Assembly (NCBI RefSeq): GCF_958298935.1
Contig: NC_084933.1
Location: 851,001 to 915,000 of the forward strand
Source: Phragmites australis
Taxonomy: Eukaryota > Streptophyta > Magnoliopsida > Poales > Poaceae
Reading direction: 5' to 3'
Length of the DNA: 64,000 bases
The notes under the pieces are model-generated. The model searched no databases. It worked only from the letters and a program-made list of their open reading frames with translations, and was not told the origin of the DNA. Within the stretch, counting starts at the first letter, position 1; each line of letters begins with the position of its first letter. The position numbers and the translations under genes are program-made. Shown one piece after another: positions 11,977 to 24,600 of this stretch.

Positions 11977-12351
11977 ATGTCGGGGCCATCGTGTGGAGTG
12001 TGCGGCATGGACGCGACCGCCTGCTGCCCGCACCACTTGCACGCCGGCTCTTTCTTCCCTATTCATGATCAGCCACCGAGGGGCCTGCACGAGTTCCAGT
12101 TCTTCGGCCAGGACGACCAAGAAAGCGTCGCCTGGCTCTTCGACGACCCGCCGCCAGGTGGTGGTGACGACCGGTCCCCGGTTGAGAACCACCGTCACCA
12201 GAGACCGTTGACGTTTGACCCGTTTGGGCTGCGACACCACCCTGGGAACGGGCTCGCCTTCGAGGTGTCGCTCGGACGGGGAGAGGTAGACGCCGGACTT
12301 GGCCTCAGCGGCGGCGCCCGGCACATGGAGACAGCGGCAAGCGCCACCATC
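11977..12351 (+). CDS. Ghd7: Ghd7-type gene, exon 1
   Basis: The start codon is the ATG in GATCCATGTCGG. An upstream in-frame ATG at 11815 would add a non-conserved 54-residue leader and is rejected because family similarity begins at [10 protein letters not shown]. The exon ends at GCCACCATC before the donor GTGAGTACT. Reading on into the intron stays open to 12546, so an unspliced transcript would give a 189-residue protein lacking the CCT domain. Confidence 0.92.
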
Positions 12352-15300
12352 GTGAGTACTGGTTCAAAAGAATCTCCGCGTCACTCGGCCTCGGCCGGGC
12401 CGGAGTTTTATTTGCCTTCCTTGCGTGTGCATATCATTTGTTGCTCTTCACTGTGCACAGATCACAACTCTTTGTTTCAGTGTTCGTCTCTTCTTCTCGA
12501 TCTGCATGTGGTTCTTGTGCATATATATATATGGCACTTGTTTTGATTTGTTTCAGTGTTCGTCTCCGTAGCTACCTTAGGTGCTGAGGGCTGATGTTTT
12601 TCCATCTAAAATCTAGGCGTGCTGTAAAAGGCTTAATTTTTGTTTTAAAAATTATTTTACAAGGTAGTCCACCAGATTATTATTGAGAATTGACACATTG
12701 AATTCCATCAAAGCAAACGAACTAATACGTATCATCTATATCGTCAGCTGTTACCTCTTCCCTTGAGGCTTCAAAAAAGTGGTACCTTAGAGGCTTCAAA
12801 AAAATTTGCATATGTTTCCCATCTAGCTAGAAATATTGGTTGTCCAAATACACACACCACTACAGAAAACTCCTTCACTTCTGCCTCGTAATTGGCTTTA
12901 CTACCGGTTTTCAAGCCGGCAGTGATTATTTGGAAGTGATAGTTCTTATTACTGCTGGTTCGTGGCTGCAACCGGTAGTGGTACTCAGAGTATCACCGTT
13001 GGTTCTTATCATGAACTGGTAGTGATATTTAGAGTATCACTGCCAGTTCATAATAAGAACTAGCAATGATATGTACATAGCACTGACCTAATCATTTATA
13101 TTTCTATATGTCACCCTAAAATAGAAATCAACATATATAACGGTTCATTCTCACAAATTGTCTCATCTCAACACATTTTATTCACAAATGATCCATGTAC
13201 ACAATCACATGTCATCATCCTCATTAACAAGTATCATTCATCCATACACATCAATAAGTTGTCATCCTCATACATAGTTTGGCATCAATTTTGAAATAAT
13301 AAGGATCTACAAGAACGTGATCAGTTCAAGTTTTAGTCATATTTCTACTTTTTATTTTTACTAGAAGGTACCACTATAGAAGTCACCAGTGTCTAACGAA
13401 ATACCACGAAGAGCCAGTTCATGACACTCTCCCGTTGGATTGACAACCTCATCAAGGATCACCCGACGAGTTGTTCTTGAATTACTATGATTTGATTGAT
13501 TAGTAATCGACTTGTGTTCAGCTTGAGGCACTATCGTTAGAAGAATTGAAGAAATTAATCATTGAATACTTATAAAAAATGAAAAGTAGGCATCAATATG
13601 TATTTACATACCTCATCATCATCATTGCTCAAATTGTCCCCGGTGAATCCGTGAATGTACTCACATACATAGAACCCACATAAATTATTGCATGGTTCCT
13701 ACCTCAAACACTGAAAAAAGAAATGAAATATCAGTGGCATGGAACGAGTCATTTAGTAGGAATTGTAAGACATGAATATTCTATACGTATCGGAGAGTCG
13801 GTTCGTACAAAGAAATCCTTCATGAAACGCAGGTATCAAACACTCTTCTTACAATATCGTCGGCACACCCTATGCTTGATTATGATTAGTAACTCGGTTT
13901 AGATTCAATAAAATGAAATATTATCAGAGCAATAACAAAACGATGATCAAGTTCACCTATATAGCATGTCTATGACAGTTTGATATTGTTTTTTGTCTCT
14001 CCTTTGTGAGTCCAAGACAACGATCTTATTAATGTCTGGCTAGGTGACAAGGATGATTCAGTGATAACTGCATATACGTCACAATACCTAATTAGTCCTA
14101 ACATCGTATTGCGCATAAAGAGTAGAATGAGCAGATAGTGAAACGCATACTTAAAGTTGTAGAGTAAAAGTATGAATGTCTTGTATTTATGGTGGAGTAT
14201 AGCATTGAATAAATAGTTCTTGGTTTCTTTTGGAATTTGTTTGACAAGGTCCTGATTTACTAGTGTTGGGTTGAGAAATCCTACATTGTAAATACACTCT
14301 TTCCTACATTTCTTTACCTCCATTCTATATAACGAAGAAGTTAGACATGTAATTTAATGGTATAAGAATGTATACCATGAATATACATGAGAAAATTAAA
14401 GAGTACATCAACTGAATATAGACACGTTGAGGACATCTTGCTAGTATAATCGATACATTTCGTTGAATTCCAGCCACAATATGCTGACGTCAGTGGCATC
14501 AAGTTGGTCCATGTTGACGAAGCCACTCAGGCTACCGCTTCTTGATTGGCCCATGTTTGAGGGCCCATATACTTCCAGCAATTGGGTTGGGTCGGAGGAG
14601 ACACCTTCTTGATGATGTCGTGAACTCGAGCGATGAGTTCCATCCCTAGAATTTGTTTGACAAGGCCCTGATTTACTAGTGTTGGGTTGAGAAATCCTAC
14701 ATTGTAAATACACTTTTTCCTACATTTCTTTACCTCAATTCTATATAACGAAGAAGTTAGACATGTAATTTAATGGTATAAGAATGTATACCATAAATTA
14801 TACATGAGACAATTAAAGAGTACATCAACTGAGTATAGACACACTGAGGACGTCTTGCTGGTATAATTGATACATTTCCTTGAATTTCAGCCATAATATG
14901 CTGACGTCAGTGGCATCAAGTTGGTCCATGTTGACGAAGCCGCTCGGGCTACCGCTTCTTGATTGGCCCATGATTGAGGGCCCATATACTTCCAGCAATT
15001 GGGTTGGGTCGGAGGAGACACCTTCTTGATGATGCCGTGAACTCGAGCGATGAGTTCCATCCCTAGCAATTTAGTAATGGAATCCTAAATTTTACGTAGG
15101 ACTCTTGCTACCAACTATAAACCTGAATGCACTCTAAACCCTAAACCATAGTACTACTATTCAAAGAAATCTTACCCTAAATCCTAAACCATAGTACTAC
15201 TATTCAATCCTTTTCCTATGAGATGACTTAGAAAATCCCTACTACACGCATGGTGTAGGACCTAGAATCAGACACTCATAGAAAATATGATACATGTCCT

Positions 15301-18300
15301 TCATCGTGTGCACCAGAAAAATTTGCCGTACTATTTCTATTGTCTTCTCTTAAAGAATGGCATTATTTTACATGGATGAGATAAAATATCATTCATCTTT
15401 TTGAACAAGAATGTATTTTCCGTCATTCATGTAGAACAAGTCAAATTGCTTCGCATCCGTATTGCACTATCCATTTATCTATCTATTCACCTAACAAGAA
15501 TGACATTGTTCTATATGACTGGGAGAAAACAACATTCATCCTTTTGAAAATGAATGCATTTTCTGCCATTCATGTAGAACAAGTCAAACTACTCCACATC
15601 TGTATTGTACTATCCATTCATCTATCAATTCATCTAACATGAATGGTATTTTTCTACATAAATGGAAGAAAACATCATTCATCCTTTTGAAGATGAATGT
15701 GTTTTCTACCATTCATGTAGAACAAGTCAATCTGCTTCACATCCGTATTGTAGTATCCATTCATCTATCATTTCACTTAACAAGAGTGACATTGTTCTAC
15801 ATGAATGAGAGAAAACAACATTCATCTTTTTCAAGATGAATGTGTTTTCTGCCATTCATATAGAACAAGTCAAATTGTTCAACATCCGTATTGCACTATC
15901 CATTCATTTATCTAATAACCAAACAAGAATGTCATTGTTCTACATTCATCCATCTATAATTTCAAATTGAAATGATTAAATGATAATTTCTAAACTAAAT
16001 TTTTAACAGAATTGCCTAACTAATTCCTAAACTAAATATTGCAAAGTAAATATTTAAAATAATTGCCTAAATATTGCTAAATATTTAACTAAATTTCATA
16101 ACTATTTCCTAAACTAAATATTACAAACTGAATATTTAACAAAATTGGAGCTAGCGGAACTAACAAAATTTCATGACTAATATTGCTAACTAAAATTGCC
16201 AACTAATTCCTAAATTAACAGATGTTAACTAATTCCTAACAAATATTGCTATCTAAATCCTAAATTAACAGATGCTAACTAATTCCTAACTAATATTGCT
16301 AACTAAAATTGCCTAACTAATTCTTAACTAATATTCCTAAATTAACTGTTGGGAATTACACACACTTAGGGTTGTTAGAGGGAGGTCATCCATGACAGTT
16401 AGGGATGGCTGTGATGGCGTCACGATGGTGAGGGAGCCAGGGAGGAGGCGATGGTGTGGATGATGGAGTCGATGTGCAGAAGGTCGAGGGACGGCGAGGT
16501 GGCGTGGAGGATGCGGTGGCATGGTGAGGGACGCAGGGAGGAGACGACACAGTGAGGGATCCAGGAAGGAGGCGATGACGAACAGGAGGATGACAGTGTC
16601 AGGGTAGACAAGGTCCATGGGACGGCGGCATGATGGTGTGGCATGGAGGAGGTGGTGGCACAGTGAGGTGGCAGGGGAGGAGGTGGCGTGGTGGAGGTGG
16701 CAACATGGTGAGGGAGCCGTGAAGGAGGCTATGGCATGGAGGAGGTCCGAGGGATGACAGATCTAGGTGTTGTTGTTGAGGCTGGCATCGGGGAGGTGGC
16801 AACGCGGTAATGGATTGAAAGTCGGGGAGGAGGCGTGATGGGTGAAAATGACTAAGTGTTAGCGATCGAGAGTGTTTGGCTTATATGGGGATAAGACATC
16901 ACTGTTGGATCCAATTTAGAATCGACAGTGATACTTTATCACTACCGGTTAGTAACTAGAGCCGACAATGATAATGTATAATTCTCAATTCTTAATTGGA
17001 GTCGGCAGTGATGCGTATCACTGACGGTTCTTAACTAGAACCGTCAGTGACAGTGTATCACTGCTGGTTCTTAATTGGAACTGGTAGTGATACTCTTTTC
17101 CTGTTTTCTTTTCCCCTATTTATTTCGTAATAAACATTTTGTTTATTGAACTATTTACAATATATTAATAGAAAAAATACAAAATAGAAATATGCATATC
17201 CTTAATTAATTCAAATTAAGATGTCCTTAATGAACATAAATTAAAGTATATACTTAATTAATTCAAATTAAGATGTTATTAATGAACACAAATTATTTAC
17301 AATATATTAATACAACTAAGTAGCTACTTTCATTTAACAATTAGATCTTTTTTATGATCATGGTATATGTACATAGCTTCCAAAATCTTCCCGGATATTT
17401 AGCTTGATGTTCTCTCTAAAATGATGTAGGTTGTAGAATTATTTGTAGTCTTCCTCATCGACAACATTATTAACTTCGACAATCTTTCCTTTTCCTTTAA
17501 GAACCACATGACGCTCCTTGTTATCCAGGTCCATCACATAGAAGACTTTTGTAACATTATGAATAGTTCTTCTGTGCATCCAACTTGTTTGGGGTCCATG
17601 GTAGTAATACCATATTTGTCGATGTTCACTCCCCCTAGGAGTCTTACCCATTGGCACCAAAACAGAGAGACTTTCAAAGCTCTATAGTCAAGCTCCCAAA
17701 TCTCCTCTATGAATCCATAGTAGGTCTCCATATTGCCCTTGCTGTCATAGGCATATATACGGACACCGCTATTTTGGTTGTCACTCTAGTTATCTTGTGT
17801 TCTTGTATAAAATGTATAGCCATTCATGTTGTATCCTTGGAATGTCAAAATTGTAGTTGATGGTCCCTGAGCCAACGCTCTCAACTGAGCACACTATATC
17901 TACTTACCCATCATGTGTCTTCATAACCAATCACCAAAATGATATATGTGCTCTCTCAAGATCCAAACCTTTGTCTTCGTTGGGTTTTTGGTGTGTAGAA
18001 AGTTCTTGTGCATATCGGCATACGAGACCACTACAATTGATTGATGCAGAACTATGAAATCTGCTTGCGTGAATGCAACATGATTAGTATTATAGACTTA
18101 TTTCTCACCTATCGTCCCTTTCCCATGTAGCCTCCCCTCATAGTTAGATACATGCACATCAATCGGTTTGAGATCCATGTAGTCAACACAGAAATCAACA
18201 ACATCCTTAGTTTCCCGACCTTCGATAATGTAGTCTTACAGTCAAAATCAGTTATGAACATATTTCTTTGAAACCCACATGAACCTCTAGAAAGGGTATA

Positions 18301-21300
18301 TCTAATGCAGAAACATGGGGTCAAGAATTTGTTTCTCTTTCACAATATGAATAATGATATGGACCATGATATAAAAAAAGATGGACAAGTTGGCAAAGAG
18401 TATGGACAACATCTTCCTGTAGTTTATCTAGTTTCAATGGATCTATGACCTTCTGTGAAATCATATTGAAGAATGAACACAACTTTATGATTAGGTCTCG
18501 GACTTTCTCTAATAGAACGCCCCTAATTACAACTGGAAGTATTTGTGTTATCATCACATGATAATCATAAGACCTCATGCCAACTACATCAAATCTTTCA
18601 TCGAGACTAGACTCTTTATGTTGGCAGAGTAACTGGACGAAACTTTGACTCCATGTAAGCAATTGCACAATCTAATTTTCTCTTCCTTGCTCAGAGTGTG
18701 GCAAGCTTTGGAAATGTACTTTTTTCCTATATCCGGCTCTATGTTATGTAGCTCCTTCTTGAGATTCATATCTTCTAGGTCTATCTGTGCTTGGAGCATA
18801 TCTTTTGTTTTGCTAGCTATGTCCAGCAAGATACCAATTAAGTTTTCACACATGTTCTTCTCTACGTTATTGATGTTGATTGCATGTCGAACCTCCAAGT
18901 CCGGCCAATAAGATAAGGCCCAAAATATTCATCTTGTTTCTATATAGGAGCCTTATCACAGAAACTTGGGATTTCTATACAGTTTGGTCCCTTTTCAAGG
19001 ATAACTTTAATACCCTTTGCAATCTCAAATACATGTTTCCCAATGCAATTCTTTGGACTTCAACCAATCTCCTTTGTCCCATCAAAAGCGCTCTTATTAT
19101 TGCGGTATGGGTAATCTGGGAGAAAAAACCTACGATGACACATGGAAACCATGTTCCGACTGTTCGTCAGCCATCGTCTCCCTATCTCATCCAAGCACTG
19201 GATATGTCCATTGAAGCATTTTACAGTCTGGCACGATAGGTTACCAAGAATAGGCCATTCTTGGATTGTTATGAATAACATTGTGCATAGGGTGAAGTCT
19301 CTCGTTTGGACTTGTCCCATACACGTACACCATCGTTCCACATTATTTGAAGATCTTCAACTAATAGTTTGAGGTACACGTCAATATTTTTCCTAGGATC
19401 AACAATGGCAACACAATGTCTGTCCGCTTCATGTACATCTAAGGAGGAAGGTTGTAGATACATAGTTACATGACAAGTTCTATGACAACTGCTCATGTTG
19501 CTGAAAGGATTCATCACATCCGTACTCAATGCAAATCTTATATTCCTCACCTCACTTGCAAAGTTCTTGTATTTTCTATCGATGTTCCTCTATTGCATAT
19601 AATCAATAGGGTGTCTGAGCATTCCATCATTATTGCCCTTTTCGGCATGCTATTGCATCAATTGGACATGACTTTTGTTGCAAACAATCACTTCAAAAGG
19701 GGGATTATAGGAAAATATCACACAACCTTAGCGGGGCATCTTTTCTTCTTATGCTTCATCCCCATGTCATCGCTATTAATATCATAAATGTTTCACTTGT
19801 ACGACACACATCTAATTCTGCAACTTCTTTGTGATACAATATGTAGTTGATTGGATATGCATGTATTTTTTGTACTTTCAATCCTAATGGGGCAAACAAC
19901 CTACTTGGCTTGGTACGTGGTTTCAAGCAACATGTTCCCCTCTGGAAGCACGTCCTCTAAGAGACGTAACCACTATGTGAAGCTCTTACCTGACCAACCA
20001 TTGCTTTTCTTCAAGTGAAGCAATGTTAGCATGGTATGCAGCTTATTGTGCTTATCCTTGCAGCCTGGGAACAATGTGTGTTCTTGTTCTGTACCATATG
20101 TTTGAATTTTTGACGTTGTCTTTCACTAGCTAAGTCCCCCTTCCCATCGCACAACATCTGATCTAGACAATCTTCATCACTATCGACCAACGTATCCTCG
20201 ATCATCGGCTTATCATTGTCTTTGTCAACCAGCATATCTACTCTATGCTAGAAAATTGCTTATCATTCTTGCAATCAATGCATGGGCAGCATATATACTC
20301 GGCCAGTTTAACTCTCTTGTACACCGCAACAATGCTCAGAAAGGAAATCACGCCATTAAAGAACTCTGGGCTACAACAGTCAGCATCATACATCTATCTT
20401 CAATCCATCATCAATTTTATGGTTATCATAATATTTTATTAATTACTTTAAATCCCTTGAATTAATAAACATACAATCTATCAAAATCTTCAGCAATCAT
20501 ACAACAACACATGCATTCATCTCATAATGGATTACCTCGCATCTTGATTGGTCCATGTTTGAGGGCCCATTTACTTCTGGCACTTGGCCCGGACCGAAGG
20601 AGCCACCTACTGAATGTTGCCGTGTCCGCTTGAATCGAGCGGTTGGAGGAGCCATCCCTAGAAATTTGCATTATTATTTATTAATGGACATACGTTTAAG
20701 AACTATGAAATAACTATTCAATCCTTTTCTATAAAACCATTAGAGGAAATTCATTGAATTATAAAAAGGTACAAGAAAAATTACAATTTAAAAAAAGGCA
20801 ATATATATTAACTAGATCATCGAAACCTTCAATTAGAGCTAGATTTTGATCTACGCAATCCACACACATGTCACTACTATAGAATAGGTGTTCACTACCG
20901 GTTCTAAACTAGCTTTCACTGTCAGTTTTGGAACTGGCAATGTGCAATGGGCAGTGAAAGTGATTCTGGGAGCCAAAAAAGGAAACAAGCTAGCTCAATT
21001 TGGAGCTGCCTCGATTGCCACCACTGTCGAGTGCTTTGCCACCGCTGTTGCGCCAACTCTACCCTGCATAAGAAAATGCGGTGGTACAAAGGCCGCCACC
21101 ACAGCACACAAGGTAGTCTCCCCGCTGTTCTTGTCGCCACTACTGCCCACACCTTGCCACCGCCGCTGCCCAAGTGGAGGAGGTGGAGAGGAGGAGCAGC
21201 AATGCCATAGTACCTACCGCCATCTGCGCCTTGCCGCCACCGCCGCCTGTGTGGAAGAGGTGGAGACGAGGAGGAGTGGCACCGCAGCCACCCGCGTGGA

Positions 21301-21565
21301 GGAGGTGGAGAGGAAGAGCAGCAACACCGTAGTCGCCGCCCTGCTTGCTGCCCGCGTCACCCTTGCGGAGGAGGTGGAGAGGAGGAGCAGCAGTACCACA
21401 GCCGCTGCCCTACTTGCCGCTGCCACCACCCACGCCTTGCCGCCGCCCGCGTGGAGGAGGTGGAGAGGAGGAGGATCTCACGAGGGGATGGGTGAGGGGA
21501 GGAGGCTGGAGGCTGACAGTGGGGATCGTAGGAGGAGCGGAGGGGAGAGAAGAAGACGTGTGCAT

Positions 21566-21621
<56 letters not shown>

Positions 21622-24600
21622 ATGTGAGGAGGAGAGAGCCAGAGAGATTTAGGAAAATCTGGAGCTAGACTCGAGGCATTGAGTCAAAACTAGATTGCAT
21701 AAAGCATTCGGGTCCAGCCACAGCTTTACTGTCGGTTTATAATAAAAACCGGCAATGATACTATCACTGTCGGTATGTACTAAGAACCTGCAGTGATAAG
21801 TAATCATCAATACCATTTTTTATTAAGAACCGGTAGTGATGCTACTTTTCTTACAAACCGGCAATGATAATTGTATCAATGCCGATTTTTGATGGACCGA
21901 CATATAAGGCATATTCCGTATTAGCGTGTAGAAGGACGTATAATTGCAATTTATTCCATAATATAGAGTTTAATTGGAGCTCTAACTCCTAAAAAGTTCA
22001 TCACTATGAAATCACTAATATCCAAAACCTAGAGCAATCTAGCAAGTAAATCCAACTATATATAAATGAAATGTAGATCAAGTTATTAACCTTGAAGAAT
22101 TTAGGGTATGCAGATTCCTGCTAATTTAGAATTCTAAGAACAAGGTCATAAAAATAGCCGCCACCGAGCAAAATTAGAGCTCTTCTCTGTGTCTGCTTGG
22201 GCTTAGATAGGGGTGTCGCACGCCTTTATATATAGTAAACTTATTATTGCCAGTTTATGTTACGAGCCGATAGTAATAAGGAGTATCACTACCAGTTCAA
22301 AGGGATCAACGATTGATAGCCCGTTAACACTTATGAACTAGCAGTGATACTTCACTACATCCGGTTCGGTAAGGGGAAAGGAAAGGGGTTTCTATGTGAC
22401 AGAGTGCATGCATATGTGAGGATGGAGAGGGAAGTTAATATTCCGAATTAATCACCCGCTAGAAATATTACCTTGTGGAGGTGACATATGGACAAATGAT
22501 TTTAATTTGTATAAATTACTCACTAATTTTTATTGAATTTAATATGTATAAATTATTGATTAAGATTGACTGTGCTATCCACAATTGTCCTAGGTATGCA
22601 ATATCTGATGATCATCACAAATGTAGGCGCATTCAACAGAGAAAGTGCAGTTGCATGTTGAAAGACTAATTCAGAGTTTCAGAGTAGGCATAAAGTATTC
22701 TTAGATGCGTCTGAGTTCTATACAACTGATATCGAATAAGAGTCAACAGTCAAAACAGCTAGCCATATATCTGGCTGTTTATCAGCTGTGCTAAACTACT
22801 AAATGAATACGGAATTGTAGACGAGTAGCACGGACGGTGTTAGTTAGGGGAAAGTTAGATGCCTCTTTTAAATGATTGCTTTGTTGATGAATTGCATGCA
22901 TACAGTACATCACATGCACACATATGTACGCAGACATATGAATACTACTTAAAAAACTATTTTTTTTAAATACCCAAAGTGCCTTTCTATATGCGGCTTA
23001 AATGTAAAATCATCTGAGGAGCTCTCTGCGGTTTCGGGCCGCTTATAGAAATAAATTTTCACAGATGACTGCTTATGATAGTTGCCTGTGCAAATACGAT
23101 GATTACCACAAGTGATTCCTTATGTGAACTGTTCGTGTAAAATATCATTTTCAGAGATGATTCTTAATATGAACCGTATATGAAAATGGTATGATTACCA
23201 TAGGCGGGTCACAAAAGAAGTCGTTTGTGTAAAATGGCATTTTCAGAGACGTTTCACATAAGGAACTGGCTCTGGTAATGGGGATGATTTCCAAACACGG
23301 TTCACATAAAGAACCACTTCTGATAATGGGTTGCAAAAATTCATAACTTTTTCATACGAAGTTGGATAGGGACAAATTTTATATAAAAAGTTTAGCCCTC
23401 AATGAGATCTACAACTTTGTATTTGAAAACTTTTTCATCTGAAGTTATTTAGATATCCAAATAATCTAAATAAAAATTGTAATGAGAATGATTTTCAGAA
23501 GCAGTTCATATAGGGAACCACCTCTGGTAATGGGTTGCAAAAATTCATAACTTTTTTTATACGAAATCGGATGAGGACAAACTTTATATAAAAATTGTTG
23601 ATCTCAACGGGATCTGCAATTTTGTAGTTGCAAACTTTTTCATTTAAAATCATTTATATGTCTAAATAATCGTTTGAAGATGAATCAAGCTATGACCGCC
23701 ATAATAATCAAAGGGTAAAATGTCAACCCCTATTAACAGTATGAGTCATATTCAAATAGGTCTATCTAGAATCTTAAATGTTTTGTTTTGTCATTATTAG
23801 AGGGGACAAAGAACAGATTTACTTTGAGGTAGCTCATTCACAAGAATTTCTCAGATTCACTTTAGGGATGATTACCGCATGCAAATCACATAAAAAGTAT
23901 TCTGTGTCAAATGATTATCTGAAAATGGTATTATGTGTTAACCAAAAAGTTGTAGATCTCGTCTAGAGCTACAATTCGATATAAAGTTTGTCACCACCCG
24001 ATTTCGTATGAAAAAATTATGAATTTTTTCAACTCATTACCATAGCTAGATCACATTGTGTAAAAGACATTTTCTCTGAACCGTTTCTGATAATAGATTG
24101 CAAAAATTTATAATGCTCAAGGAACCATATGTGAAAATCAAATTTCTAGATATGGTGGTCTGCTTAAGGAACCGCATATAAAAACATATTATCTACGTAA
24201 ATTATCTGTGCAAACATATTATCAGAGACGTCTTTATTAATATGTTTTCACAGACGGTCTCTTTTATTACAGTAAAAATCGTTTATTTTTATAGAGATTC
24301 GATTAGATACGATTGAGTAAACGTCACTGCAAATAGACTATCGCTCGTCTTAAAAATAGTTTTTTAAATAGTGACAGCAGTTCTCGGTCGTTTTCAGTAG
24401 AATCCTTGACCATTTTCCTGTAAACTAAATGCTTGTTTTATGCAGATGTCATCATACTGCGGGAGCACATTCACGGATGCTGCAAGCTCAAGGTCCAAGG
24501 AGCCAATCCTGATCGACAGTCAGCTGCAAAGGCCAGTAGATCCAACGGTGGAGAGGGAGGCAAAGGTGATGAGGTACAAGGAGAAGAGGAAGCGGCGGCG

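Larger units (their letters stand above)
12858..22406 (-). mobile_element. Autonomous-type CACTA inserted in the Ghd7 intron
   Basis: The left end is CACTACAGAAAACTCC at 12858, followed by six or more subterminal motifs (ACTACCGGTTTTCAAGCCGGCAGTGAT and similar) to about 13080. The right subterminal block is 22240-22360 and the element appears to stop at GTTTCTATGTGACAGAGTG (22406). The flanking triplets are CAC and CAT, so the target duplication is imperfect or the right border is a little off. Coding parts run on the minus strand, antisense to the host gene: a TNP2-type transposase (about 20.2-17.4 kb) and a second ORF related to CACTA Ulp1-like genes (about 15-14 kb). Multiple stops and frameshifts show it is no longer autonomous. 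A smaller CACTA is nested at 20872-21928. Confidence 0.85.

Noticed and set aside
11911..12324. 137-codon minus-strand frame over Ghd7 exon 1
   Set aside because: Shadow of the conserved plus-strand exon in GC-rich DNA.
15355..15930. Possible CRISPR-like array (regular repeats)
   Set aside because: The 143-bp units are contiguous without unique spacers and lie in a plant transposon. It is a tandem repeat.
20888..21652. 254-codon frame in the nested CACTA
   Set aside because: Mostly GC-rich triplet repeats and the GA microsatellite read as Arg-Glu repeats, beginning in the transposon terminal motif. No domain.
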